From IMG/VR virus record IMGVR_UViG_3300021475_000012, positions 1 to 62,037 of that record: a stretch of 62,037 bases of DNA. One strand, given 5' to 3'. Below the pieces are notes generated by a model. That model saw nothing but the letters and a program-made list of their open reading frames with translations. It was not told the DNA's origin and ran no database searches. The stretch comes from a virus. Shown piece by piece: positions 1-7,659 of this stretch. Each line of letters opens with the position of its first letter. Position 1 is the stretch's first letter. The translations under genes were made by a program, and so were the position numbers.

Positions 1-126
1 TTGCCGTCTTCCCAGGTGCCCATCTGGATGGGCTTGCCGGTGTAGTCGTCGCCCATGTCCTTGCGGGTGTTCCGCCGGTCGTCCTTCAGGTAGCAGGTAT
101 AGAGGGTGACGGAGGGAATACGGGGC
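1..126. repeat. Direct terminal repeat, left copy
   Basis: Bases 1-126 are identical to 61899-62024. The next 13 bases differ from the right copy at three positions. The repeat lies inside the portal reading frame and keeps it open. This is what the ends of an assembled circular (or circularly permuted) molecule look like. A true short terminal repeat is the alternative. Confidence 0.93.
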
Positions 127-887
127 AGTTCGGTGTCGGTGGTAGGAGCCTTGCGAAAGGTCCAGATCGGGGAAATGACGTCTGCGGCGGAATCCCGCAT
201 CTTATTCAACCATGTAATGGCAGAGCCGTCACTCTCCGCTTTGACGTCGATGTCGTACTTGTCGCGGATATAGTTGACCGGGACCTTGCGCTTGACGACA
301 ATGCCCTGGCAGGACTCGCAGGACTCGTAGCCCAGGGGGCGTAAAGGGAGGACGTTGCGCGGGTCCTCCGCGCAGGCGTCGATGTCCTCGATGTCCGGGT
401 TCCAGAAGAGGTGTAAGTAGCCGGTGCCGCCAACCACGTAGTACTTGATGGTGTCCGCGAGGCGTAAGTCGATGTTGCGCCGCTGATACCAGAAGGTGGC
501 TAACTTACCGTAGATCTGCGCGTGCTCTTCGAAGCGCCGGTTGGCGACACTGTAGTCCCAGAAGGGGCGGGTGTCGGTCATCATGGCCGCGATATCTTCC
601 GCGATCTTGGCGATCCGGTTGGTGCGCGTGGTGGAGAGGATGCCAGGGGACGTGGAGCGGGTATCGGCGCGGACCAGTTCATCGGTGCTCATGATGGCAT
701 CGATGGCTGCGCTGATTTGATCGAACCCAGGTTGGGAGGAGAGGAAGGCTTCGGATTCGATGACCGCTTCCATCAGCCAGGAGATGGTGGGATTACTAAC
801 GTTGTTGCCGTTGAACTGGGTGCTGGGGACCGGAGAGATCGGCAGGCGAGGCGGGGTCGGAGGACCGGCAACGACAGAAGATCCCAT
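1..887 (-). CDS. Portal protein, N-terminal part (gene continues at the right end)
   Basis: The reading frame is open from an ATG at 887 down to base 1. It begins MGSSVVAGPPTP and contains the stretch TRPFWDYSVANRRFEEHAQI, typical of large P22-type phage portals. A Cys pair (ESCESCQG) lies around residues 189-196. Continued at 61898-60803 on the circular map, it encodes a protein of about 660 residues, a normal length for large portals. The portal forms the dodecameric DNA channel at one capsid vertex and docks the terminase. No strong Shine-Dalgarno precedes the ATG. Portal identity is secure from the combined halves and from the neighbouring scaffold and capsid genes. The exact start is less so. 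Confidence 0.85.
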   Translation of the reverse strand, partial: MGSSVVAGPPTPPRLPISPVPSTQFNGNNVSNPTISWLMEAVIESEAFLSSQPGFDQISAAIDAIMSTDELVRADTRSTSPGILSTTRTNRIAKIAEDIAAMMTDTRPFWDYSVANRRFEEHAQIYGKLATFWYQRRNIDLRLADTIKYYVVGGTGYLHLFWNPDIEDIDACAEDPRNVLPLRPLGYESCESCQGIVVKRKVPVNYIRDKYDIDVKAESDGSAITWLNKMRDSAADVISPIWTFRKAPTTDTELPRIPSVTLYTCYLKDDRRNTRKDMGDDYTGKPIQMGTWEDG

Positions 888-935
888 GGACCGATGGTAA
901 AGGGAAGGGCCTTAGCCCGCTAAATGATCCTGGTG

Positions 936-950
936 GAGTTAGGCTAACTC
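936..950. promoter_or_regulatory. 15-bp perfect palindrome before the portal gene
   Basis: GAGTTAGGCTAACTC has 7-bp arms around one base. It spans the stop codon of the 944-1282 gene, about 50 bp upstream of the portal start. It may be an operator or a small intercistronic hairpin. Function is inferred only from position. Confidence 0.4.
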
Positions 951-1282
951 GAGCCTAAGTCGCGATCTGCGCGGGCGGAATTCAAGTCGTAGTGGGAGCG
1001 CTCGTGGCGCAGGCCGGTCTTGCGCTCGACTTCGCGGATCTGGGAGATGGTGTTCAGTTCCCGGCGCACGTAGCCTTCAGCGGCCAGCTTCGGGTGCATC
1101 GGGCGGTCCCCGCGCCCAGGGATCTTGATCTCGCCATTGGGGCCCTCGTGGATCACTACCTTCTCGTCGTTGCGCAGCTGCGCGTCACCGCTCCAGAAGG
1201 AGCCGGGGGCATGGCCCAGACCGGCGCAGGGGAAGGGCCAGTCGCCCACCTCGAAATGCTTCCCGCAGTCAGGGCAGATCAT
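944..1282 (-). CDS. Small zinc-finger-like phage protein next to portal
   Basis: This 112-residue protein opens with MICPDCGKHFEVGDWPFPC and a following His (C3, C6, C19 and H24 region), a likely zinc site. The rest is charged and probably helical. Its ATG overlaps the stop of the upstream 47-residue gene (ATGA), so the two are probably translationally coupled. Similar short Cys-containing proteins beside portal genes are familiar from other phages, but I know no established function. It could be a portal or packaging accessory protein, which is inference from position. Confidence 0.72.
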   Translation of the reverse strand: MICPDCGKHFEVGDWPFPCAGLGHAPGSFWSGDAQLRNDEKVVIHEGPNGEIKIPGRGDRPMHPKLAAEGYVRRELNTISQIREVERKTGLRHERSHYDLNSARADRDLGSS

Positions 1283-1422
1283 TTCATCAACAGGAGTTCG
1301 GCCAGGACCCAGCAGGCAAGACCGAAACCAATCAGGTTACCGCGAGGAGCAGCGACGTTCAGACCGTTGAGCAGGAAACAGCAGAAGGCCAGGACTAAGA
1401 GGATCAATCGTAAGAGAGGCAT
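1279..1422 (-). CDS. 47-residue membrane protein, two hydrophobic segments
   Basis: A short ORF begins MPLLRLILLVLAFCCFLLNG and ends LACWVLAELLLMK, giving two hydrophobic stretches separated by a short polar turn. A strong ribosome site (AAGGAG, 6 bases upstream of the ATG) supports it, and its TGA overlaps the next ATG. The size and two-segment hairpin topology would fit a small holin-like or spanin-associated protein, but no sequence signature proves that. It deserves attention because no lysis cassette was recognised elsewhere. Confidence 0.65.
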   Translation of the reverse strand: MPLLRLILLVLAFCCFLLNGLNVAAPRGNLIGFGLACWVLAELLLMK

Positions 1423-1431
1423 AGTTACTCC

Positions 1432-1731
1432 TTACCAACCAGCATAGTCATGCAGCTGGCGAATGACCACCTCGCGCAACCAGCGGGGGAAGTTGTCCTT
1501 ATCCAGGCAACGCGACTTGAGACGGGTCAGCAAGCGGTACTCCAGGTTGATCTCGACGCCTTCCACAGAGACCGTGGAGAGATCCTTCATCGCATGAACA
1601 AGAGTCTCCCGGTCGGTGATACGCTTGCCCATCAGGCCGCTCAACTCAGTCAGGTCCTGAATGGTGAGGACTAAGGCGGGATCGAGCAGATCCGGCTCAA
1701 CGTGCTTCATTTTGTTCTTTGTGATTTCCAT
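1432..1731 (-). CDS. Hypothetical protein, 99 residues
   Basis: A mostly helical, charged protein (MEITKNKMKHVEPDLLDPAL...). It includes the segment RWLREVVIRQLHDYAGW at its C-terminus. It overlaps the 3' end of the KTSC-domain gene upstream by 35 bp. Its stop codon lies in the ribosome site of the 47-residue membrane protein downstream, so the three genes form one tight unit. I do not recognise the family. A second ATG (residue 8) is a possible start. Confidence 0.6.
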   Translation of the reverse strand: MEITKNKMKHVEPDLLDPALVLTIQDLTELSGLMGKRITDRETLVHAMKDLSTVSVEGVEINLEYRLLTRLKSRCLDKDNFPRWLREVVIRQLHDYAGW

Positions 1732-1954
1732 GAGAGGGCTTTCGGATCGGGTAGTGGACCCGGATTACACGATGGTAATACTGGCCTACGGAAGGGTGGC
1801 GGGTCATGGCCGCAAAGATATGCGGGGGAACGTTGGAGTGGTGGTAAGTAGATCCGTTGGCGAAGGTAATTTCGAGATCGCGGACATCAGGATCGTAAGC
1901 GAGGTGTCGGACGTGGGAACTGTTGGTTGGCTCGAAAGTGAGGATATCGGCCAT
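1697..1954 (-). CDS. KTSC-domain protein
   Basis: The 85-residue protein fits the short KTSC domain: a Ser-containing start (NSSHVRHLAYDP), then LEITFANGSTYHHSNVP and a final PSVGQYYHRVIR. The domain is found alone in many phage and bacterial proteins and is linked in the literature to lysyl-tRNA synthetase C-termini and RNA/DNA-associated proteins. No precise role is established. The last ~25 residues are a polar tail overlapping the next gene. Family assignment is from memory of the motif pattern. Confidence 0.75.
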   Translation of the reverse strand: MADILTFEPTNSSHVRHLAYDPDVRDLEITFANGSTYHHSNVPPHIFAAMTRHPSVGQYYHRVIRVHYPIRKPSHGNHKEQNEAR

Positions 1955-2011
1955 AAGTTACAGTGTAACAAACGGGAGGATGGGTACAGACCCACCCTCC
2001 CTTCTCCCAGG

Positions 2012-2584
2012 TTACTTAGGCTGGGCTACCGGGGGCGCGGGCTGCGGGGGCCATGTGTCAAGGCCCTTCACAACCAGCCAGCGGTATCCAACACCCACCA
2101 CCCAGATCAGGATAAGGGCCTTGCCCGCGATTCCCGTACCAGGGGGCAACGGGGGCCAGATGGTGGCCGGGGGCATGGGAAGCGTGTTATCCACTTCCGG
2201 GGGTGCGCCAGTGCCGGGAAGAGTGTTATCGGGGCTTCCGGGAACCGGTGGCAAACCCGTATCAGGATGTCCTGGCACCGGAGGTAGACCCGTGTCGGGA
2301 TGTCCTGGGACCGGCGGCAAACCCGTGTCGGGATGACCGGGAGACGGGGGCAAGCCATGACCAGGGCGCACTGGCGGATAGATCACGATGGGATGCGAGG
2401 GGCGCGTGGGACGAGTGGGGGGCCAGACTCCCACCGGGGGGCTGGGCCAGATTCCCGGCGGCAGGGGCGGCAACGAATCCGGGGGCCAGATCTGATCGGG
2501 CGGTCCATCCACACCGAAACCGGGGTCCACGGGTCTCTCCGGCTTCTCGACCGGCGTAATCTTTGCGAAGAAACTATCGGGCAT
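2012..2584 (-). CDS. Proline-rich repeat protein with a C-terminal membrane segment
   Basis: The protein has 190 residues and is extremely Pro/Gly-rich, with recurring IWPP/VWPP words and three consecutive copies of an 11-residue unit (PGHPDTGLPPV). A hydrophobic segment near residues 152-172 (KALILIWVVGVGYRWLVV) predicts one membrane span followed by a short Pro-rich tail. The topology suggests a rigid extended N-terminal rod anchored at the C-terminus, as in some spanin-like or envelope-spanning proteins. That function is inferred, not shown. It lies directly downstream of the terminase genes. Confidence 0.65.
   Translation of the reverse strand: MPDSFFAKITPVEKPERPVDPGFGVDGPPDQIWPPDSLPPLPPGIWPSPPVGVWPPTRPTRPSHPIVIYPPVRPGHGLPPSPGHPDTGLPPVPGHPDTGLPPVPGHPDTGLPPVPGSPDNTLPGTGAPPEVDNTLPMPPATIWPPLPPGTGIAGKALILIWVVGVGYRWLVVKGLDTWPPQPAPPVAQPK
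2241..2339. repeat. Three tandem 33-bp coding repeats
   Basis: Units 2241-2273, 2274-2306 and 2307-2339 are near-identical and encode the 11-residue Pro-rich repeat of the 2012-2584 protein. They keep the reading frame, so the copy number could expand or contract without breaking the gene. Confidence 0.9.
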
Positions 2585-2620
2585 AGAGAATTCTCCTATT
2601 TGTAATCTTACTTACGAGGG

Positions 2621-2633
2621 GTAACTGAGTTAC
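2621..2633. promoter_or_regulatory. 13-bp perfect palindrome upstream of the proline-rich gene
   Basis: GTAACTGAGTTAC lies in the 63-bp gap between the TerL nuclease stop and the proline-rich gene start. A related inverted motif (AGTTACTTTGTAACT) is at 60187-60201 in the structural region. Possible operator. Confidence 0.35.
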
Positions 2634-2647
2634 TTCCTTCTACGTTA

Positions 2648-3490
2648 CTACCAATTGTCGAAAATGCTGTTCCAGCCCTCATGAATTTCTTCCAGGCTCA
2701 TATCGGAGCCCTGCCAGTCCACTGGCTCATGGGTCTCGACTTTCTCAGTGGTGCGCTCGATGTTCATACTCCAGGAGTTAGCGATCCAGAGGGCGAGGTT
2801 GAAGGCGCGGACACGGTCGTCATGGCCGTAGGGGTTTTCGGCATAGTTGCGCTCCATGTCCATGCGGCAGTTGGCGTACTCTTCGGCCAGCCAAGGGGAC
2901 TTGACAACGCAGCGTTGCAGGACCAGATGGCGCGAGGCTTTCACCCAGAGATCCCGGTTGGTTTTGTTCGAAGCGTGCCAGCCCATGGAGCGGGTGGGGG
3001 TGGCCGGGGTGTTGCCGTAGAACTCCCACTTGAAGTGGTTGGTGTAGCCAAGCTCCAGGCACTGCTGCAGGGTGCCCGCACCAGGGCCGGGGAAGACTTC
3101 GATGATCACCTTGCACTGGTCCTCATCGATGCCTGAGTAAGCGCGGCCCAGGAGGTTTACTACGTAGGCTAAGTCGAAGGCGTCAACAGGGGCCGCGTAT
3201 TCGGCCACCTGGATGTCGCGCTTGCCGTCCTTGCCCACCTTGATCACTTCGATAGCGCCGTTATCGGTCTTCGCGTCCTCGCGCACGCGGGAGAAGCGAT
3301 TCCAACCGGTGCGGCCCACGGTGGGATCGCAGCCGATGACGTAAGTGGAGCCCTTGTAGGGAGCGTCCCACATCCAGACAATGCCGCGAGGATCGCCGTC
3401 CCATTCGGCGGGGTGCATCTGCTCCAAGCGGCCCGCGCCAACAATGTTATACAGGGCCGGGAAGCCAAGGTTGCGGATCTCTTCGCTCAT
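2648..3490 (-). CDS. terL: Terminase large subunit, nuclease domain encoded separately
   Basis: This 280-residue protein carries the RNase H-fold nuclease half of a phage large terminase. VIGCDPTVG (D55) gives the first metal-binding Asp, VIIEVFPGPG (E131) the middle acidic residue, and GHDDRVRAF (223-225) the C-terminal His-Asp-Asp motif. The nuclease cuts the concatemer during headful packaging. There is no ATPase domain here. That is the next gene upstream, whose TGA overlaps this ATG (ATGA). A large terminase is usually one ~500-700-residue chain, so this is a split version or the result of a frameshift. The intact motifs and coupled start favour a functional split. Confidence 0.85.
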   Translation of the reverse strand: MSEEIRNLGFPALYNIVGAGRLEQMHPAEWDGDPRGIVWMWDAPYKGSTYVIGCDPTVGRTGWNRFSRVREDAKTDNGAIEVIKVGKDGKRDIQVAEYAAPVDAFDLAYVVNLLGRAYSGIDEDQCKVIIEVFPGPGAGTLQQCLELGYTNHFKWEFYGNTPATPTRSMGWHASNKTNRDLWVKASRHLVLQRCVVKSPWLAEEYANCRMDMERNYAENPYGHDDRVRAFNLALWIANSWSMNIERTTEKVETHEPVDWQGSDMSLEEIHEGWNSIFDNW

Positions 3491-4713
3491 ACTTTGGCCC
3501 TCACTAGCTCCACGTTATAGGGCATGCCCAGCTGCGAGGTGGAGCGCATCCACTCGATAGTCTCCGGCGGCAGGGCGGGACGCGTGGAATGCTGAAAGGA
3601 TTGCTCCGGGGTGGCGCAGTAGTTACTCAGGAAAATGTAGAGGGAGCCTTCCCGCTTGTGCAGGGCATACTCAGTCTCGTACCAATACATCTGGTCCCGG
3701 TTCAGAGTGACTCTCTCCCCGCAGAATTCGGGAGAGGTACGCTCCACCAGTTCAGAGTGCTCGATGGTGGCTTGGTTGGGACGCCAGTTATCGGGGGCGG
3801 CGCGGCGGTACTTCTTGGTCTCGATATACCAGGGAGTAAAGATGTAAATCCAACTCTGAAAGCCTTCCAATTTCCGCCGCACGTTTTCGGTGAAGTCATG
3901 CCAGAAGTTGCCCCGGCCATTGGCAGTCGATTCGAAGGCAACGAAGGTGGTAGGGGATTGGGGGACGGCGGGCAGGAAATCGAACTTCAAGCGCTCCGCG
4001 AATTCCCAGAGGGCGACTTCGGTCATGTGCGAGATGTCGAACTGCTGGCCGGTGCCAACTCCGGCTTTCTGGGAAGACATCTGGTAGATCAGGCGCGACT
4101 TCAGATTCTCAAAAGCGATGTGGGAGTCTTTCACATCGAACTCGATGGCAGGGGTAAGGAACGGCGGCACGTTGTCGATGATGGTCTTGTCCCTGACGTA
4201 TAACTCGTGGATCTTGTCGATGTCCAGGCTACCGGCGATACAACGGGTGTGTTTCCACAAGAGCATGCGGTGGAGAGTGATGAGCCGCATGATCGCGGTA
4301 GCACCCAGCTGGCGCGACTTGTGCCAGACAGAGAGGATGCCGTCACTGAAGCCGTGCTTCTCATACTCGCGCTGGATCTCTTCCTCACGGGCGGCGATTA
4401 AAGACAAGGCTCTCTCCTGGGAGGTCCAGAAAGAGATGGCACTGACGCCCCCGCCCATCGAGGCATCCTGGTCGATGCAGCCGTAGCGCTCCGCGAAGTA
4501 CCTAAAGTCATGCCTGCACAAAATTGTTTCGGAGCGGATGAAAGCTGTTTCGCCTTCCACCAGGGGACGCTTGTACTGGCCGGTCTTGGGGTCCATCAGG
4601 TTGCGCAGGCGAACGGCGATCTCGCGGCACTGGCCGATGTCGCGGCGCTTGGCGATGATCCGCGACTTGGCCAGCTTCCAGAGGGTCTTCTCGACTACCG
4701 CAGCGGAGTACAT
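3487..4713 (-). CDS. terL: Terminase large subunit, ATPase domain
   Basis: The protein has 408 residues. HKSRQLGAT (131-139) is the phage terminase variant of Walker A. FDISHMTEVALW (225-236) is the Walker B/catalytic Glu region, and FVAFESTANG is the following motif usually seen in TerL. It powers DNA translocation through the portal. A good ribosome site (GGAGGAATAG) directly precedes the ATG and includes the upstream gene's stop. The protein ends without a nuclease domain, which follows as a separate overlapping gene. Fusion by frameshifting at the ATGA overlap cannot be excluded from sequence alone. Confidence 0.87.
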   Translation of the reverse strand: MYSAAVVEKTLWKLAKSRIIAKRRDIGQCREIAVRLRNLMDPKTGQYKRPLVEGETAFIRSETILCRHDFRYFAERYGCIDQDASMGGGVSAISFWTSQERALSLIAAREEEIQREYEKHGFSDGILSVWHKSRQLGATAIMRLITLHRMLLWKHTRCIAGSLDIDKIHELYVRDKTIIDNVPPFLTPAIEFDVKDSHIAFENLKSRLIYQMSSQKAGVGTGQQFDISHMTEVALWEFAERLKFDFLPAVPQSPTTFVAFESTANGRGNFWHDFTENVRRKLEGFQSWIYIFTPWYIETKKYRRAAPDNWRPNQATIEHSELVERTSPEFCGERVTLNRDQMYWYETEYALHKREGSLYIFLSNYCATPEQSFQHSTRPALPPETIEWMRSTSQLGMPYNVELVRAKV

Positions 4714-4896
4714 CTATTCCTCCGGCTCCCGGTAGCCATAAGCGATCTCGACTTCATCCTTGATGCCGGGAGTGATGGGGACGATGCCGCGAGTGGCAAG
4801 TTCGAGACGGTAGAGATCGCGGAGTTCTTCCAGGGTGTTGGCGATTCGCAGGAGGGACTTTGCAAAGAGATGAATCGCACGTAAGGCAAGAAACAT
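4714..4896 (-). CDS. Small helical protein directly upstream of terL
   Basis: This 60-residue protein has an amphipathic/hydrophobic N-terminal helix (MFLALRAIHLFAKSLLRIAN) and an acidic end (GYREPEE). Its stop abuts the TerL ATPase start, and its 3' end supplies that gene's ribosome site. No clear ribosome site precedes its own ATG. Function unknown. A packaging accessory role is suggested only by position. Confidence 0.5.
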   Translation of the reverse strand: MFLALRAIHLFAKSLLRIANTLEELRDLYRLELATRGIVPITPGIKDEVEIAYGYREPEE

Positions 4897-4899
4897 GGC

Positions 4900-4910
4900 T
4901 TAGACTCTGA
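4900..4910. promoter_or_regulatory. Degenerate copy of the TTAGASTCTAA operator-like palindrome
   Basis: TTAGACTCTGA differs by one base from the perfect palindromes at 7893, 19219 and 30788. It sits 4 bp upstream of the 60-residue gene that leads the terL unit, where a promoter or operator would be expected. Confidence 0.35.
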
Positions 4911-4991
4911 ATCTGTTTTTGGGGGAGGAGAAAAGATGGCAAGCAATCTCCTCCCCCGCCTTTGATCCCCATCCCCTCATGGGAACCAAGT

Positions 4992-5864
4992 TCAATCCTC
5001 AACGCTTTCGGCCTGGACGGTGATCGGCGCGGGGAGCCGCTCCAGTTCATCGATCACGCTCTCTACTGCGGAGGAGCCGGTGTTGATCGTAATCTGCGTG
5101 CCGGTGTTGGCACCCTTGATGACGCCGGTCGCTTTCAGGACCAGTTCGCGGGCCTTGGCGTCCCCGGCTTTGCGCACAGAACCCTCGCCTTTGCATTGCA
5201 CGCAAGTAAGCCAGTAGGAACCCTTCTTGCCGCCCCGCTGCACATGGATCTCACCGGCACCGTCGCAACGGGGGCAACAGATGGTGGTGCCCAGGGCCGC
5301 TTCCACGGTCTGCGCGGCCACGGCGGGAGCGCCCGCGTACAGCTGGCCGATGGTGGCCGTGAGGCGGTCGCTGCGCCAGATCGCCATGATGTCGGAGAGG
5401 GGAATGTTCTGGCGCATCGCGATGGTCGCCGGATCGAGATCCACGTTCTCCGGGTCCATCAACGCGCAGAGATAATCGAGGGCTTTGTCCGAATCATCCT
5501 TGGCCAGGGCGTACTTCAACTCTTCGATGTTGATCGTCTCCAGGTAGCGCCGGAAACCGGTGAGGCGGGCGTGGCGCATCATGTCGGTATCGTATTGCTT
5601 CCGCGTCATCGACTGGATGGGGAGAGTGAGGGTGGTGCAGCCGCCGTTCTCATCGGGCACCATCTTGTCCTGGAGATCGCGCAGGGGATTGTCAATGGCA
5701 CGCATGCGGCGCTTCTTCACTCCCGCGCCCTGGGTGCCCTGCTCGACACGATATTGTTCGGTCGCCATTTCCAGACGGGTGCGCCGCTTGCGCCGCTTCT
5801 TCTTCACCGGCTCCGGGTGGAATTCGAACGGCTTCTCTTCGGGCTGGATTTCAGGCGTCTCCAT
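4992..5864 (-). CDS. Probable terminase small subunit with a DnaJ-like zinc finger
   Basis: The 290-residue protein starts with an acidic/basic tail (VKKKRRKRRTR). A helical region follows (LDPATIAMRQNIPLSDIMAIWRSDRL) that could be a helix-turn-helix. Then comes a DnaJ-type zinc finger, CPRCDGAG ... CVQCKGEG (CxxCxGxG twice, about residues 195-230). It lies just before the terL genes, the usual place for a DNA-binding small terminase. It could instead be a separate regulatory DNA-binding protein. The zinc finger is seen. The TerS role is inference. Confidence 0.55.
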   Translation of the reverse strand: METPEIQPEEKPFEFHPEPVKKKRRKRRTRLEMATEQYRVEQGTQGAGVKKRRMRAIDNPLRDLQDKMVPDENGGCTTLTLPIQSMTRKQYDTDMMRHARLTGFRRYLETINIEELKYALAKDDSDKALDYLCALMDPENVDLDPATIAMRQNIPLSDIMAIWRSDRLTATIGQLYAGAPAVAAQTVEAALGTTICCPRCDGAGEIHVQRGGKKGSYWLTCVQCKGEGSVRKAGDAKARELVLKATGVIKGANTGTQITINTGSSAVESVIDELERLPAPITVQAESVED

Positions 5865-5870
5865 CGGAAA

Positions 5871-6035
5871 TTACTTGGGAGCCTTCATGGGCAGGCCGCT
5901 GGTCTTGGTGCGGGCGAATTCGCGCAGCTGCGGCTTCTTCATTTTGAGTAGGCCGGAGTTCCGCTTGTAGAGCTTGTCGGGTGCGTGCTCCGCGATTGCC
6001 GTGGCCTCTTGCTGGTCTTTCGAAACAGAAGGCAT
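5871..6035 (-). CDS. Short MPxxSKxQQ-type phage protein (DUF3008-like)
   Basis: A 54-residue protein beginning MPSVSKDQQEA and ending FARTKTSGLPMKAPK matches, in length and both termini, the small family usually labelled DUF3008. Function is unknown. A strong ribosome site (GGGGAGGA) lies nine bases before the ATG at 6035. Another frame overlaps this stretch and is less convincing because it lacks such a site. It is the first gene of the leftward packaging unit, facing the integrase across the putative attP. Confidence 0.7.
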   Translation of the reverse strand: MPSVSKDQQEATAIAEHAPDKLYKRNSGLLKMKKPQLREFARTKTSGLPMKAPK

Positions 6036-6151
6036 GAGAGAAGTCCTCCCCTATTTCTGAGGGTATCAGCGAGGTCAAGAAAAGGCCGCTTTTAAAGGAG
6101 GAGAACCGGAAGCGAAATGACCGGAATCAGGTCGGAATGCTTCCGGTGCCA

Positions 6152-6178
6152 ATCGACAAAATCGACAAAATCGACAAA
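6152..6178 (+). repeat. Three tandem ATCGACAAA units
   Basis: Three perfect, directly adjacent 9-bp copies with the same orientation as the pair at 6324-6341. Probable arm-type integrase or excisionase sites. Confidence 0.8.
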
Positions 6179-6323
6179 GCCATAACGGAAAAAACGGCAA
6201 CAGCGAACTGCAGAGACATCAAAAAGCCCGTAAATGGCGTGTATTTGGCGTTTCTTGAGCTAACCAAGGGCACTGTGTATTGCTGATTATTTTCAATCAT
6301 TTAGAGAAATCTCATATGCCAAA

Positions 6324-6341
6324 ATCGACAAAATCGACAAA
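6324..6341 (+). repeat. Two tandem ATCGACAAA units
   Basis: Two perfect adjacent copies 20 bp upstream of the integrase ATG, in the same orientation as the triple array 146 bp away. Confidence 0.8.
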
Positions 6342-6360
6342 TGCCTGTTAGACTCGATGC

Positions 6361-7659
6361 ATGACCTTGAACTACCACCGATGCCACAGCACAGACTGCG
6401 AGGGCAAGCATCCCGCGAAGACATTTACGAGCGAAACGGAAGAACATGTGAAGGGCTGGAAGCGATGCCACTGCCCCATCGTCGCCAGCGGCACTCTCAA
6501 TCGCGTGGCCAAGCGCAAGGCCACCAAGCAAACCGAATGGGCCGCAGCTGCGGAGGTGATGGTTCCCTACATCGTGGCCAAATCCTGGGTTCTTCCAGAA
6601 GACGAGCCGCCCACTCCACCGGCCCCCAAGGCACCCGTACCACCTCCCCAGACTCCCGCGCCCGCCTCTGATAAAGTCACCGTCAAAGCAGCAACTGAGG
6701 AGTACATCAAGGAACACCAAAAAGCGGAATCGGCACCGACTACGCTCGATGGACACCGGCAACGAATGGCATCGATCTGCAAGTTCGCGGAAGAAACCGG
6801 CTGGCTCTACCTGACCGATTGGGACGCCAAAATCGCCAACCAATACCTGAATCAATTTCGAGTCGCCCCCATCACGGCACGCAAGTACCGAAAGATGGTG
6901 AAGGCATTTTTCGCGTGGTGCATCGCCAAGGAATGGATCGCAACCAACCCCGGCAAGGCCGTTGCCGTGATCAACAATCGCGCCACCAGCCTGCTGAAAG
7001 TGGGGAAGGAAAGGCAACCTCTTGTCGATGCGGAACTGGAACGCATGTATCAGGGATGCCTGCGATACGACGCCCTGTTCCCGGTGCGCAAATGGAGAGG
7101 AGAGGATCTGGCGGATTTCATCGCTCTCTCCGTTCACACCGGCCTGCGAATTTCGGATGTCGCCACCTTCAATATCAACCGGTTGAAAGGCGCGGATGAG
7201 GTCCGCATCCGCACGCTGAAGAGAGGCAAGATGGTCTACACCGTTGTGCCGCCCTGGTTGGCAGAACGCATCCGCATTCGGGCAGAGAAGTTTGGCCCAC
7301 TGATTTTCGGTGCTCATCGTTCCACCAAACTTGACGTCATCACCCACTGCTGGCGGATGCGGTTGAACGAACTCTGGAAGCAATGCGGCTCCTGGGAGAT
7401 CAAGCCTACGCCGCACCGCTTCCGGCATACCTTCTGTCGCATTCTGCTGGAAAGCGGCAGATCCTACGCCGATGTCGCGGACCTGACCGGCGACACAGAA
7501 GCCGTAATCCGGGAACACTACGCATCCTGGGTACCGGGACGGCAAGAACGGGTCTCTAAACTGCTGCGCGAATCCTTCGCGGATGTGCCGGTCCCGGCAT
7601 ACGCCAGATCAAACAAGCCTGCCAGAGTGATCGAGATGGTCAAAGTTAAACGCGGATAG
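6361..7659 (+). CDS. int: Phage integrase, tyrosine recombinase
   Basis: The 432-residue protein has an unusual Cys/His N-terminus (C8, C13, H17 and C36-H-C38), a Pro-rich linker near 83-102, a core-binding domain at about 105-215, and a catalytic domain. Catalytic residues are visible: R263 (TGLRISDV), Lys near 287-290, H352xxR355 (HRFRHTF), and Tyr387 (REHYASW). The usual GH box is GD (D378). It should integrate the phage at attB using the attP just upstream. It lies alone on the plus strand among minus-strand genes, with an excisionase-like gene converging on its 3' end. The N-terminal pattern resembles integrases I associate with Acidobacteriota, a weak host clue. Confidence 0.92.
   Translation: MTLNYHRCHSTDCEGKHPAKTFTSETEEHVKGWKRCHCPIVASGTLNRVAKRKATKQTEWAAAAEVMVPYIVAKSWVLPEDEPPTPPAPKAPVPPPQTPAPASDKVTVKAATEEYIKEHQKAESAPTTLDGHRQRMASICKFAEETGWLYLTDWDAKIANQYLNQFRVAPITARKYRKMVKAFFAWCIAKEWIATNPGKAVAVINNRATSLLKVGKERQPLVDAELERMYQGCLRYDALFPVRKWRGEDLADFIALSVHTGLRISDVATFNINRLKGADEVRIRTLKRGKMVYTVVPPWLAERIRIRAEKFGPLIFGAHRSTKLDVITHCWRMRLNELWKQCGSWEIKPTPHRFRHTFCRILLESGRSYADVADLTGDTEAVIREHYASWVPGRQERVSKLLRESFADVPVPAYARSNKPARVIEMVKVKRG

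Larger units (their letters stand above)
6036..6360. other. Gene-free divergent region, putative attP
   Basis: This 325-bp intergenic region between leftward genes and the rightward integrase is AT-richer than its surroundings. It holds five copies of a 9-bp unit (ATCGACAAA): three in tandem at 6152-6178 and two at 6324-6341. Clustered direct repeats on both sides of a short unique stretch, right beside an integrase gene, are what arm-type integrase sites around an attP core look like. A degenerate TTAGACTC half-palindrome (6348-6358) overlaps the integrase start. No core sequence could be proven without the host junctions. Confidence 0.6.

Noticed and set aside
4962-5951. 329-residue plus-strand ORF
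   Set aside because: Antisense to the zinc-finger TerS candidate; His/Gly/Leu-rich shadow.
5851-6078. 75-residue minus-strand ORF overlapping the DUF3008-like gene
   Set aside because: The alternative frame with a strong ribosome site and a recognisable family pattern (5871-6035) is far better.
6152-6341. CRISPR-like array
   Set aside because: Repeats are 9 bp and tandem without spacers, and no cas genes are present. The Cas4-like nuclease at 32560 belongs to the recombination module.
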